Below are positions 1 to 7,201 of a stretch of 64,000 nt of DNA, one piece after another. Origin of the DNA: Flavobacterium jejuense (GTDB lineage: Bacteria > Bacteroidota > Bacteroidia > Flavobacteriales > Flavobacteriaceae); assembly GCF_006491595.2 (NCBI RefSeq), contig NZ_VEVQ02000012.1, positions 79,086-143,085 on the forward strand, read 5' to 3'. How positions within the stretch are numbered: the first letter of the stretch is position 1; each line of letters opens with the position of its first letter. The notes beneath the pieces were generated by a model. The model was given only the letters and a program-made list of their open reading frames with translations. It ran no database searches and was not told the origin of the DNA. A program made the position numbers and the translations under genes.

Positions 1-303
1 GGTTTTTGGTGATGCCAATTCTTCAATAACTTCTATGCTAAAAACTTGATTAGGAGCAATAAAAAACATAACTCCATTTTCAAAATCATAATGGTTTTGA
101 CCATATTTATATTTAACTCCATTAATTCGTTTAATTGAAATATGATAAAAATCAAATACAAAGTGTTTGTGATGTATCTCTTTAGAACAATTAAAGCTTC
201 CATAATCAAATAAGCTGATTAATGGATGTTGAGGAGAAGGTAAGCCTTTCATTTTATGAAATTCACCAATTGATTTAACTCTATGTACTTGATTTTGAAT
301 CAT
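1..303 (-). CDS. AraC-family transcriptional regulator, N-terminal part (cut by window edge)
   Basis: An open frame runs from an ATG at 303 leftwards out of the window (101 codons visible). The translation begins MIQNQVHRVKSIGEFHKMKG and continues with a cupin-like N-terminal domain typical of flavobacterial AraC-type regulators (a 'GLPSPQHPLISL' segment, then an 'FFIAPNQVF' strand). The DNA-binding C-terminus lies outside the window, so the family call rests on the N-terminal domain only. It starts 26 bp after the stop of the short-chain dehydrogenase on the same strand, so the two are probably co-transcribed, and it may bind the direct repeats at 1148-1180. Confidence 0.75.
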   Translation of the reverse strand, partial: MIQNQVHRVKSIGEFHKMKGLPSPQHPLISLFDYGSFNCSKEIHHKHFVFDFYHISIKRINGVKYKYGQNHYDFENGVMFFIAPNQVFSIEVIEELASPKT

Positions 304-329
304 ATTGTAAAATTACATAAATTATCTAT

Positions 330-1094
330 TTATAATAACATACCTCCGGAAAGTTCAATACGTTGACCGTTCATCCAACCAGCTTCTGAAGAGCAAATTA
401 ACGCAACAACCCCACCAATATCTTCAGGTTCTCCAACTCTACCAAGAGCTGTCATGCCAGCAATTACTGACCTCTTAGATTCATCTGATTTATTAGATCC
501 TCCACCAAAATCAGTTGCAATTGCTCCTGGTGCTACAACATTTACCGTAATTTGTCTGTTTCCTAATTCTTTTGCTAAACACCTTGTATAAGTCTCTATG
601 GCTCCCTTCATACTAGCATAAGCCGAAACATTTGGAAAAGTTACTCGAGTTAAACCTGATGAAATATTAATAATTCTTCCTCCATTATTAATAAAAGGTA
701 GTAGTTTTTGAGTTAAAAAATATACTCCTTTAAAATGGACATTCATTAATGTATCAAATATTTCTTCAGAAGTGTCTGTGACAGAACCATAATGCCCTAA
801 ACCTGCATTATTAAGCAAGAAATCAATATTTGGTGAGCCTTCGTTTTCTTGTAAATGTTGTGTTACTTTTTCAACAAATGCATCAAATGATTTGACATTA
901 CCCGTATCCAATTGATAAGCAATTGCTTTTTGACCTAAAGAAAGAATTTCTTCTATCACTTTGTCTGCTGCTTTTTTATTGCTGTGATAAGTAAAAATAA
1001 TATTATTTCCTTTTTTAGCTAAATTGATAGCCATATCTCTGCCTAAACCTCGGCTTCCACCAGTTACTAATGCGATTTTACTTTTAGTTGACAT
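330..1094 (-). CDS. SDR-family NAD(P)-dependent oxidoreductase
   Basis: Classical short-chain dehydrogenase of 254 residues, a normal full length. The cofactor motif TGGSRGLG is at residues 11-18, NNAG at 95-98, the catalytic Ser at about 145-146, and the YxxxK pair is Y159/K163. The C-terminus (INGQRIELSGG-like, here MNGQRIELSGGMLL) is typical of SDRs related to 3-oxoacyl-ACP reductases. The substrate cannot be told. The gene is followed closely by an AraC-type regulator on the same strand, an arrangement often seen for stress- or aldehyde-responsive SDRs; the regulator probably controls this pair. Confidence 0.92.
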   Translation of the reverse strand: MSTKSKIALVTGGSRGLGRDMAINLAKKGNNIIFTYHSNKKAADKVIEEILSLGQKAIAYQLDTGNVKSFDAFVEKVTQHLQENEGSPNIDFLLNNAGLGHYGSVTDTSEEIFDTLMNVHFKGVYFLTQKLLPFINNGGRIINISSGLTRVTFPNVSAYASMKGAIETYTRCLAKELGNRQITVNVVAPGAIATDFGGGSNKSDESKRSVIAGMTALGRVGEPEDIGGVVALICSSEAGWMNGQRIELSGGMLL

Positions 1095-1147
1095 ATTTAT
1101 TTGTTTTAAATTTATACTGCAAATTTCGATCAGTTAATTTTAAGTGA

Positions 1148-1180
1148 TGTAGTCAAAATATGGGTTGTTGTAGTCAAAAT
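1148..1180. promoter_or_regulatory. Two direct repeats, candidate AraC-type operator
   Basis: The 12-mer tgtagtcaaaat occurs at 1148-1159 and exactly again at 1169-1180, a 21-bp period (two helical turns), 54-87 bp upstream of the SDR start at 1094. Same-face direct repeats suit an AraC-type dimer. The regulator at 1-303 is the obvious candidate ligand. Confidence 0.55.
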
Positions 1181-1462
1181 TTAGCTGTTGATTATATTTT
1201 TCTGTAGAGGAAGCACGAACTTTTCTTTTAATATCTTCATATCGTCACTCACTTTTCTATCCAGCACTTTTACATAATCACTAACAAGTAGTGCGTTTTT
1301 TACATTAATCGTGGTTTTATTTACTGTTATTTTGAAGTATTCTTGCGTTTTGTTAAAAACAACAACTTCTTCTAGGTTATAACTTTTCTGTATTATTATA
1401 ATGTCTATAATGGTTTCTTGTACAAAGGAACTGCAAAAAAAAAACTATAAGGATTTTGTCCA
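1181..1462 (-). pseudogene. Decayed chimera: secreted-protein N-terminus joined to an integrase C-terminus
   Basis: Reading leftwards, an ATG at 1462 starts a short signal-peptide-like stretch (MDKILIVFF). A run of ten A (1435-1444 on the + strand) then throws the frame off; in the next frame the peptide continues with 'NLEEVVVFNKTQEYFKITVN'. The last part, DYVKVLDRKVSDDMKILKEK (from 1279 leftwards), closely matches the C-terminus of the island integrase (HYAKVLDRKVSEDMRILKDK). The stop is at 1181-1183. The integrase's catalytic His/Arg region is absent, so this is a relic of a second tyrosine recombinase fused to unrelated sequence. Confidence 0.6.
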
Positions 1463-1512
1463 TTTTATAAGTGTTAAATTTTTATGAGAAAGGATTAGAA
1501 TATTTTACATCC

Positions 1513-2418
1513 TTAAAACTTATAATTTATTTCAGCAGACAGGTAAGGTGAAAAATCAAATTTTGAATTAGTTATGCTTTCGTCAAAAATACTTTTTAGA
1601 GTTCTGTCATTAAAATATACTGAACGTATTGCATTGACTCCAAGAGTAATTGGTAAAGAGATATTATCAGTTATTTTTATTTCTGGTCTCAAGCCAGACA
1701 CAAGATATTGATGTGTAAACATAGCATCCTTGCCATCTTTTTTAAGTAAGGCTAATTGTCCATTCATCTCTGCAATTAGACTTAAAGAAACTGTTTTGTT
1801 AAAACTATATCCCGCAGATCCTTGAAAACCGTTAAGCATAGAAACTCGGAAAATATATTGTTCTTCATAGTTATAATTTACATAGATTGCTGGAAAAAGC
1901 ATAGGGTATCCCAAAGTATTTGTAAGTGCTAGACCTCCACCAAGTTCTAATTTTGGATTTATTTTTTTAACAAAAATAGCACCTCCATTTCCCAAAAAAT
2001 TGTTGCTCTTTATTTTAGAAAACTGAGTTTCGCTCGTATAGATTCCAGCACCTGCAAAGGCAATTAACGACCATCTTTTATTTAACTGACGTACGTTAAA
2101 TACTGACAACTGAACATTAGTTATATCGGACACAACCAAATTCTGAGAGAAGTTTTTGTTGTTAAGCGCTGCATAAACACCCGATGCATCTACACCCCAA
2201 ATTGTAGCTAGACTGTCTTTGCTAAATTTCACAGAAATCGGAATTTTAATACTTCCTTTATAAATCATTGCTGAACCTTTGCTATTTCCGACCTTATTTC
2301 CGTCGTTATCTTTATAACTTGACAAACCAAAATATTCGGTTTTGATAGACACTTGTGCAATTGTTTTTACTGTCATAATAAGTAAAAGCAATAGAGTAAT
2401 AAATGATATTGTTTTCAT
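1513..2418 (-). CDS. DUF6268-like outer-membrane beta-barrel protein
   Basis: About 301 residues with a cleavable signal peptide (MKTISFITLLLLLIMTVKTIAQ), then alternating hydrophobic/polar beta strands ending in an aromatic C-terminal strand (AEINYKF), as in outer-membrane barrels. It resembles the flavobacterial DUF6268 family; function unknown. A longer start exists at 2448, but a good -7 promoter box (2446-2453) overlaps that codon, so the ATG at 2418, which also starts the signal peptide cleanly, is preferred. It is divergent from the LytS/LytTR pair, which may regulate it. Confidence 0.75.
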   Translation of the reverse strand: MKTISFITLLLLLIMTVKTIAQVSIKTEYFGLSSYKDNDGNKVGNSKGSAMIYKGSIKIPISVKFSKDSLATIWGVDASGVYAALNNKNFSQNLVVSDITNVQLSVFNVRQLNKRWSLIAFAGAGIYTSETQFSKIKSNNFLGNGGAIFVKKINPKLELGGGLALTNTLGYPMLFPAIYVNYNYEEQYIFRVSMLNGFQGSAGYSFNKTVSLSLIAEMNGQLALLKKDGKDAMFTHQYLVSGLRPEIKITDNISLPITLGVNAIRSVYFNDRTLKSIFDESITNSKFDFSPYLSAEINYKF

Positions 2419-2445
2419 TGTTATTGATTTATTAATAATATGAGA

Positions 2446-2453
2446 CAAAGCTA
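2446..2453 (-). promoter_or_regulatory. -7 promoter box for the barrel-protein gene
   Basis: On the minus strand this reads TAGCTTTG, matching the Bacteroidota -7 consensus TAnnTTTG. It would start transcription about 20 nt before the ATG at 2418 and so excludes the upstream start at 2448. No convincing -33 box was seen. Confidence 0.5.
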
Positions 2454-2539
2454 TATTTTTACTTCAAGGCAATTTTTCACTTTTGACCATTGGTTATTTT
2501 TTGTTGATGAATGGTTATCTATTACCAATTAGAAAGAAG

Positions 2540-2547
2540 TATTTTTG
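2540..2547 (+). promoter_or_regulatory. -7 promoter box for the LytS/LytTR operon
   Basis: TATTTTTG fits the Bacteroidota TAnnTTTG consensus and lies 13 bp before the kinase ATG at 2561, implying a very short leader. No clear -33 box was found at the usual spacing. Confidence 0.5.
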
Positions 2548-2560
2548 TAAAAAATAAGAT

Positions 2561-3577
2561 ATGTTTACTATCAAAAAAGCAGATTACCTATTTTGGACTT
2601 TTATGTTTCTAATGACTTTGTTACAATTGTCAGATGATTTAACTTTTTTTGGAGCTTTAATTTTTTCAATAGCTATTACATTAACTTTAAGAATACATGT
2701 AATTTATGTGATTAATAAGTTAGCAAAATGGCATTTAACAATAAACAAATCTCCAAAATTTATAATCTATACCTCATTAGCATGCATTTTCACAGCTTTG
2801 ATTTTATCATTAGAAGGATACATTATAGTAAATTTGATTTTGTCAGAAAAAATGGGAAATTCAAACGAAATGGTATCTTTGTTTTTCGGAATGCTGATGG
2901 TGAGCGTTTTGATTTCTGGAGGGAGTTATTCGATAGAATTATTTAAACAGAATGTTGAATCAGAAAAACGACATGAAGAATTAAAAAACAGTGTTTTAGA
3001 ATCAGAAATAGAGCATTTGAGAACACAATTGAGCCCCCATTTTACGTTTAATATTTTGAATAATCTCCATTTTTTGATTAGAAAAGATAAAGAAGAAGCT
3101 CTTGAATTGCTCTCGAGATATAGTAAAATATTACGTTATTATGTATATGAATCGCAAAATAAGTGGATAAAACTTGATGATGAAATTTCATTTTTAAAGC
3201 ATTATTTTCAATTAGAAACAGATAGATCTGGTGAAGGTTTACAAATTTCTTGTCAATGGAATATTCCTGAAAATCAATTACTGATTATTCCATTTCTGTT
3301 GTCAACGTTTGTAGAAAATGCTTTCAAACATGTATCTGCATTTACTGACAAAACTAATTATATTAATCTACATGTATTTTTAAAAAATGAAAGTCAACTT
3401 ATTATGAAAATAGAAAACTCAACAGATACTGTATTAAATAGAACAAAAAAACAAGGTGTTGGATTGACATATGTTCAGAAAAGATTGAACCTTTCTTATC
3501 TAAAGAATTACAAATTATACATTGAGCCTCAAGAAAACAAATACATAGTCCAATTACAATTAAATTTGAAGAGATGA
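2561..3577 (+). CDS. LytS-type sensor histidine kinase
   Basis: 338 residues. Four hydrophobic segments (roughly 9-25, 28-50, 67-94 and 103-125) form a membrane sensor without a large periplasmic domain. A short coiled linker leads to the His_kinase domain with phosphoacceptor H160 in QLSPHFTFNILNNL, and an HATPase domain with N-box VENAFKH (251-257) and a glycine box around GVGLTYVQKRL (299-309). This is the LytS/YehU-type architecture. The stop overlaps the start of the response regulator by 4 bp (ATGA), so the two are translationally coupled. The stimulus is unknown; the divergent barrel protein is a plausible target. Confidence 0.9.
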   Translation: MFTIKKADYLFWTFMFLMTLLQLSDDLTFFGALIFSIAITLTLRIHVIYVINKLAKWHLTINKSPKFIIYTSLACIFTALILSLEGYIIVNLILSEKMGNSNEMVSLFFGMLMVSVLISGGSYSIELFKQNVESEKRHEELKNSVLESEIEHLRTQLSPHFTFNILNNLHFLIRKDKEEALELLSRYSKILRYYVYESQNKWIKLDDEISFLKHYFQLETDRSGEGLQISCQWNIPENQLLIIPFLLSTFVENAFKHVSAFTDKTNYINLHVFLKNESQLIMKIENSTDTVLNRTKKQGVGLTYVQKRLNLSYLKNYKLYIEPQENKYIVQLQLNLKR

Positions 3578-4266
3578 AATGTATTGTTATAGATGATGAA
3601 AGAATTGCAAGAGAAGGTCTTAATCAATTTATCCAGGAATTTGATTTTTTGGAAAACATGGGCTCTTTTTCTAATGCGTATCTTGCATTAGAAAAATTAA
3701 AAACAGAAACCATTGATTTAATATTTCTGGACATACAAATGCCTTTTCTTAATGGGCTGGAGTTTGCCAAAATGATAACAGATAAACCATCCATGATTAT
3801 TTTTACAACCGCTTATTCTGAGTTTGCTTTGAAAGGGTATAAAGTAAATTCTGTAGATTATTTATTGAAACCTATTTTTTTTGATGATTTTCAAGCTTCT
3901 GTTTTTAAAGCTAAAAAAATGTACGATTTGATGTTGCAACAAGAGCACATCATGAAACCATTATTTTTTAAAGAAAACGGAGTTTTAGTAAAAGTTCATT
4001 TAACTCAAATTCTGTATATTCAAAGTATGCAAAATTATATCGAAATATATTTGGAAAATCGCAAACGTGTTATTGTTCATTATACATTGAAAAACATTTT
4101 AAATCAATTACCAAAAGATTTTTTTTTACAAATTCATAAATCTTATATTGTTAATACAAAATACATCACTCAAATTGATGGTCTAACATTGTATTTAAAG
4201 GATATTAACTTACCAATTGCAAGAAATAGGAAAGAAGGATTATTAAGGATATTTCTATCAAAGTAA
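3574..4266 (+). CDS. LytTR-family response regulator
   Basis: 230 residues. The receiver domain has the acidic pair D7/D8, phosphoacceptor D53 (FLDIQMP), T78/T79 and K99 (LLKP). A LytTR DNA-binding domain covers about residues 118-228 (VKVHLTQILYIQSMQNYIEI ... FLQIHKSYIVN). It is translationally coupled to the LytS-type kinase upstream and is its obvious partner. Such regulators usually bind direct repeats upstream of a few target genes. Confidence 0.92.
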   Translation: MKCIVIDDERIAREGLNQFIQEFDFLENMGSFSNAYLALEKLKTETIDLIFLDIQMPFLNGLEFAKMITDKPSMIIFTTAYSEFALKGYKVNSVDYLLKPIFFDDFQASVFKAKKMYDLMLQQEHIMKPLFFKENGVLVKVHLTQILYIQSMQNYIEIYLENRKRVIVHYTLKNILNQLPKDFFLQIHKSYIVNTKYITQIDGLTLYLKDINLPIARNRKEGLLRIFLSK

Positions 4267-4450
4267 ACTAAATAAATACTCATGTGGATTTTAATATTTA
4301 TTATAACTAGTTTGCTTTCGAAATGTATTTTCTAATACAAGTGCATGGAATTTTAAGAACTCCATAACAAATAATTTAAATTTACATTTTAGTGATTTAT
4401 TAATTGGCTTTTGCTCTCTTGATGTAAAAGAGAATTGATACAGATGTGTT

Positions 4451-4540
4451 CATAGTTGGTGACCTTAAAGTTAGTATTAAATTTATTTGATTTAATAACT
4501 ACACACAAGATGTACATTTTTTGAATATGTTGTTGAACAC
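4451..4540. other. Relic of an integrase upstream region (older tandem element)
   Basis: This stretch aligns in the same orientation with 45346-45431, the sequence just upstream of the island integrase. Shared words in order are 'cat' (start codon position), ggtgacct, ttagtattaaattta, cacaagatgtaca, and gtt(a/g)ttgaac. The 'cat' lies 265 bp from the left att repeat, against about 272 bp from the integrase start to the right att repeat. No integrase coding sequence remains to its left. The rest of 4267-4715 has no gene; it holds a weak hairpin (about 4566-4603), two AGGTGTC words on the minus strand and a terminator. Confidence 0.6.
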
Positions 4541-4657
4541 CTTGATGTAGCGGTGTTTTTCATTGAGAGGAGTCACTTATTTTTTTATATTTTAGTGACA
4601 CCTCAAAAGACACCTAAACTTTTAGATATAATGGGTAATTTGATATAGCTCAAAAAC

Positions 4658-4696
4658 AAAAAACCCACTAAATTGTTGAATATAGTGGGTTTTGTT
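4658..4696. terminator. Hairpin terminator just outside the left att repeat
   Basis: aaacccacta (4661-4670) pairs with tagtgggttt (4683-4692), flanked by A-rich and T-rich tracts, so it can act in both directions. It sits where the original terminator of tRNA-Ser would lie before the island inserted. Confidence 0.6.
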
Positions 4697-4715
4697 ACCA
4701 TTTACCTTTCGGGTC

Positions 4716-4732
4716 GCGGAGAAAGAGGGATT
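4716..4732. repeat. attL-like direct repeat (distal island end)
   Basis: gcggagaaagagggatt is identical to 45618-45634 and corresponds to the 3' end of tRNA-Ser displaced by integration. After the 17 bp the sequence departs from the tRNA (taaacc instead of cgaacc). Confidence 0.85.
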
Positions 4733-4786
4733 TAAACCATCATTCTAAACTATTGAAAAACAAAGGTTAATATCTTGAATTAAATT

Positions 4787-4804
4787 AGGGTAACCGATTT
4801 TACC
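4787..4804. repeat. Subterminal repeat, left end of island
   Basis: agggtaaccgattttacc matches the right-end sequence starting at 45496 at 16 of 18 positions. It lies about 55 bp inside the left att repeat. A recombinase arm-type or end-binding site is a reasonable inference. Confidence 0.5.
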
Positions 4805-4973
4805 CCCTTTTACAATCGTAATGAATTTCATTAACTTGTGAAGTGTAAAAATACTACTTAATTGGATGAAAACAAAGAATTTATTTAAAAAGAATACTAA
4901 AATTTGAACTAGTTATTTAAGTATATAATGACCCTGTTTTTAAGTTAATAATTTTGAAATATTTTCAAGAATA

Positions 4974-5177
4974 TTAACCAAAAATCAGGTGAGTTACTTG
5001 TTCATATTTTATGCCAGCATATGAACAAAATTCTTCAATTGTAAGAAACTCATTTTCGTGCTTGTTAAGGTCCTTTTTTACCTTTTGCATCAATCTAGTA
5101 CTTTGACGATAACTTTTACCTGTTATTCGTTGTATGTCCTTTGGATAGATGCATACCCTCTGTTTTTCAATTTTCAT
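4974..5177 (-). CDS. Small conserved HTH-like protein of unknown function
   Basis: 67 residues, MKIEKQRVCIYPKDIQRITG followed by a predicted helical pattern ending KYEQVTHLIFG. Short proteins with the 'VCIYPKDIQ.ITGKS' motif are familiar beside mobile elements in Bacteroidota; their function is not known to me. It is basic and helical, so DNA binding is possible. It is the first gene inside the left end and faces outwards. Confidence 0.6.
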   Translation of the reverse strand: MKIEKQRVCIYPKDIQRITGKSYRQSTRLMQKVKKDLNKHENEFLTIEEFCSYAGIKYEQVTHLIFG

Positions 5178-5443
5178 ACTTTATCTATACCTTTGATTAG
5201 GCTTTGACTTACTTCTGACTTGCAGAAATTCATCTGCAATTTAATCCTTTTTTATTAAACGTATTTATTGTGTTATTATGTTTATTTAAGACACTTGTGT
5301 CGTTTTTGGACATATGGTACACTCATGTCTTTTTCTTTAGCTAAATGTTATGTAAACTTTGTTTAAATCATTCGGAAAGTGGTTGCAACCTGTTGATAGA
5401 ATGAAGGAGATTTTAAATGATTGTTTAATTAAATTTTTAAGTT

Positions 5444-6202
5444 ATGGCTAGACAGAAAGGCATAATTAAATTAAAAGGTACTATCGGAGATATTACTTTT
5501 TACAAAACCCAAGACGGACATTTGGCTCGTGAGAAAGGTGGAATTGATGCTAGCAGAATTGCAAGTGATCCTGCGTTTCAAAGAACACGTGAGAATGGTT
5601 CTGAGTTTGGTAGAGCTGGAAAAGCTGGAAAGCTTTTAAGAACAGCTTTTAGACCATTACTATTGAACTCTGCTGATGGTAGAATGGTGAGTCGTTTAAC
5701 TCAAAGAATGGTAAAAGTTATTCAAGCGGATTTAGTGAGTGATAGAGGTTTGAGAAACGTTATTGATGGAGAAGCTGAATTGTTATTTGGTTTTGAATTC
5801 AATATTCGAGGTAAGCTTGGAACTTCTTTATTTGCTCCTTATGTGGCTACTATTGACCGTGCAGCTGGAGAAATTAAAGTTGATTTGTTACCATTTATTC
5901 CTGCAAACATGATTGCAGCTCCAAGTGGAACTACTCACTTTAAAATTATTTCTGGAGGTGCAGAAGTTGATTTTGAAACTGAAACTTTTGTAGTTTCTAG
6001 TTCTGAAACTGCGATTTTGCCTTGGGACAATACAGCTACTGCTGCAATAAATCAAGTGAATGCTGTTACTCCAGCAAGTACAAAACCATTGTTTTTGGCA
6101 GTTGGAGTTGAATTTTATCAAGAAATTAATGGGCAAATGTATCCGTTGAAAAATGGTGCGTTTAATCCATTATCACTTGCTAAAGTTGATGGTGGTGTGT
6201 AA
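5444..6202 (+). CDS. Conserved Bacteroidota protein of unknown function, first gene of a four-gene module
   Basis: 252 residues beginning MARQKGIIKLKGTIGDITFY, with a basic N-terminal third (KTQDGHLAREKGGIDASRIA, then a run of Arg/Lys) and a beta-rich C-terminal two thirds (FGFEFNIRGKLG ... FKIISGGAEVDFETET). There is no signal peptide or membrane segment. The same N-terminus is familiar from many flavobacterial genomes, but I know of no function. Its stop overlaps the next gene's start by one base (TAATG), so the module is co-translated. Confidence 0.8.
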   Translation: MARQKGIIKLKGTIGDITFYKTQDGHLAREKGGIDASRIASDPAFQRTRENGSEFGRAGKAGKLLRTAFRPLLLNSADGRMVSRLTQRMVKVIQADLVSDRGLRNVIDGEAELLFGFEFNIRGKLGTSLFAPYVATIDRAAGEIKVDLLPFIPANMIAAPSGTTHFKIISGGAEVDFETETFVVSSSETAILPWDNTATAAINQVNAVTPASTKPLFLAVGVEFYQEINGQMYPLKNGAFNPLSLAKVDGGV

Positions 6203-6594
6203 TGGTTATTCATTTAACTAGAACTTATTTCCCTGACGGAACAAACGGAAAACTCGAATGTGAAGGTAAATTTATTTGTTATACGATTGAATTACCTTGG
6301 AAGAATAATGAAAAGAGAGTTTCCTGCATTCCTGAGGGGAAATATTTTATTAGAAAGCGATATAGTCAGAAATTCAAATGGCATTTAGAAGTTTTAGATG
6401 TAGCAAATAGAAGTTTTATTTTATTTCATCCTGCTAATAATGCATTAAGAGAATTGAATGGTTGTATTGCTCCCGTAACAAAACTTTCTGGTCCAGGTTT
6501 AGGATTGATGTCACGAAAAGCATTTGAAAAGCTAAAAACGTTAGTTTATCAAGCTTTGGATAATAAAGAAAGTGTTGAATTGATTGTTGAATAG
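6202..6594 (+). CDS. DUF5675 family protein
   Basis: 130 residues matching the DUF5675 pattern: an N-terminal LTRTYFPDGTNGKLECEG strand pair, a central IPEGKYFIRKRYS segment, then H76-x-x-N79 and C88 in FHPANNALRELNGCIAP. The spacing of His, Asn and a 'GCI' cysteine recalls the active site of YkuD-type L,D-transpeptidases; this is my inference, not an established activity. It overlaps the upstream gene by one base and is followed by two small hydrophobic proteins, so the module could act on the cell envelope. Confidence 0.85.
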   Translation: MVIHLTRTYFPDGTNGKLECEGKFICYTIELPWKNNEKRVSCIPEGKYFIRKRYSQKFKWHLEVLDVANRSFILFHPANNALRELNGCIAPVTKLSGPGLGLMSRKAFEKLKTLVYQALDNKESVELIVE

Positions 6595-6629
6595 ATTCCT
6601 ATTTTCATGGGAATGAAAAGATATAAATT

Positions 6630-6845
6630 ATGAAAAAAATTGTAAATAGAGCTACAGCTCCTACTCCAAAGTTTTTTAAAGTGCTTCGAAATGTTGGTTT
6701 GGTTTTGGCTGCTGTTGGTGGAACGATTTTAGCTGCTCCAATTGCCTTGCCAGTATTAGTTACAACTATTGGAGGTTATATGGCAATTGCTGGAGGAGTT
6801 TTGACAGCAACTAGTCAGCTTACTACAACTGATGACAGCCAATAA
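6630..6845 (+). CDS. Small hydrophobic holin-like protein
   Basis: 71 residues: a basic N-terminus, then two hydrophobic alanine/glycine-rich segments (about 25-45 and 47-62) and a short polar tail (TTTDDSQ). The size, charge pattern and two helices resemble phage holins. It lies 35 bp after the DUF5675 gene and overlaps the next small ORF by 14 bp. Confidence 0.65.
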   Translation: MKKIVNRATAPTPKFFKVLRNVGLVLAAVGGTILAAPIALPVLVTTIGGYMAIAGGVLTATSQLTTTDDSQ

Positions 6846-7011
6846 TCCCACATTGATGGGAACTGCTGGAGGCACATTTTTAAGTATAGTACCGAATATT
6901 CATTCTGAAGACATTGCAAGAACAGTTATTTTAGCTACTGTTGGAGCAATTGTCAGTTTTACTATTTCTTTACTGCTTAAAAGTCTACAAAAAAAGAAGC
7001 ACAGAAAATAA
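6832..7011 (+). CDS. Short membrane protein ORF (59 aa), last gene of the module
   Basis: ATG at 6832, stop at 7009-7011. The product starts MTANNPTLMGTAGG, has one strong hydrophobic segment (about residues 29-49, VILATVGAIVSFTISLLL) and a basic tail (KSLQKKKHRK). It overlaps the 71-aa gene by 14 bp in another frame and is followed by a strong terminator, which supports it as a real final gene. Confidence 0.65.
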   Translation: MTANNPTLMGTAGGTFLSIVPNIHSEDIARTVILATVGAIVSFTISLLLKSLQKKKHRK

Positions 7012-7052
7012 GTTTAGCCCTTGTTGTGGTGACCTTTGGGTTAAACAAAATG

Positions 7053-7081
7053 AAAGCCTAGTTAATTTTGAACTAGGCTTT
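7053..7081. terminator. Hairpin terminator between the DUF5675 module and merA
   Basis: aaagcctagtt (7053-7063) pairs perfectly with aactaggcttt (7071-7081) around a 7-nt loop, followed by a T-rich tract. It ends the rightward module. Confidence 0.8.
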
Positions 7082-7201
7082 CTCTTTCTTATAAATATTA
7101 AAATATAGTGGTTTTCTAAAATTACCTTTACATTTATTTACAAAACTTAAATTACTTGTTTTTTTTTTTTTTTGTTTTCACAGAAAATTTCATAGTAAAA
7201 A

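Noticed and set aside
4566..4603. Terminator at the weak hairpin with gtcact/agtgac
   Set aside because: The stem is short with a mismatch and a 17-nt loop, and it is better read as a relic with AGGTGTC words than a terminator.
7021..7050. Another integrase-upstream relic (gtggtgaccttt)
   Set aside because: Only about 10 bases agree with the integrase region, and no further matching words follow at the expected spacing.
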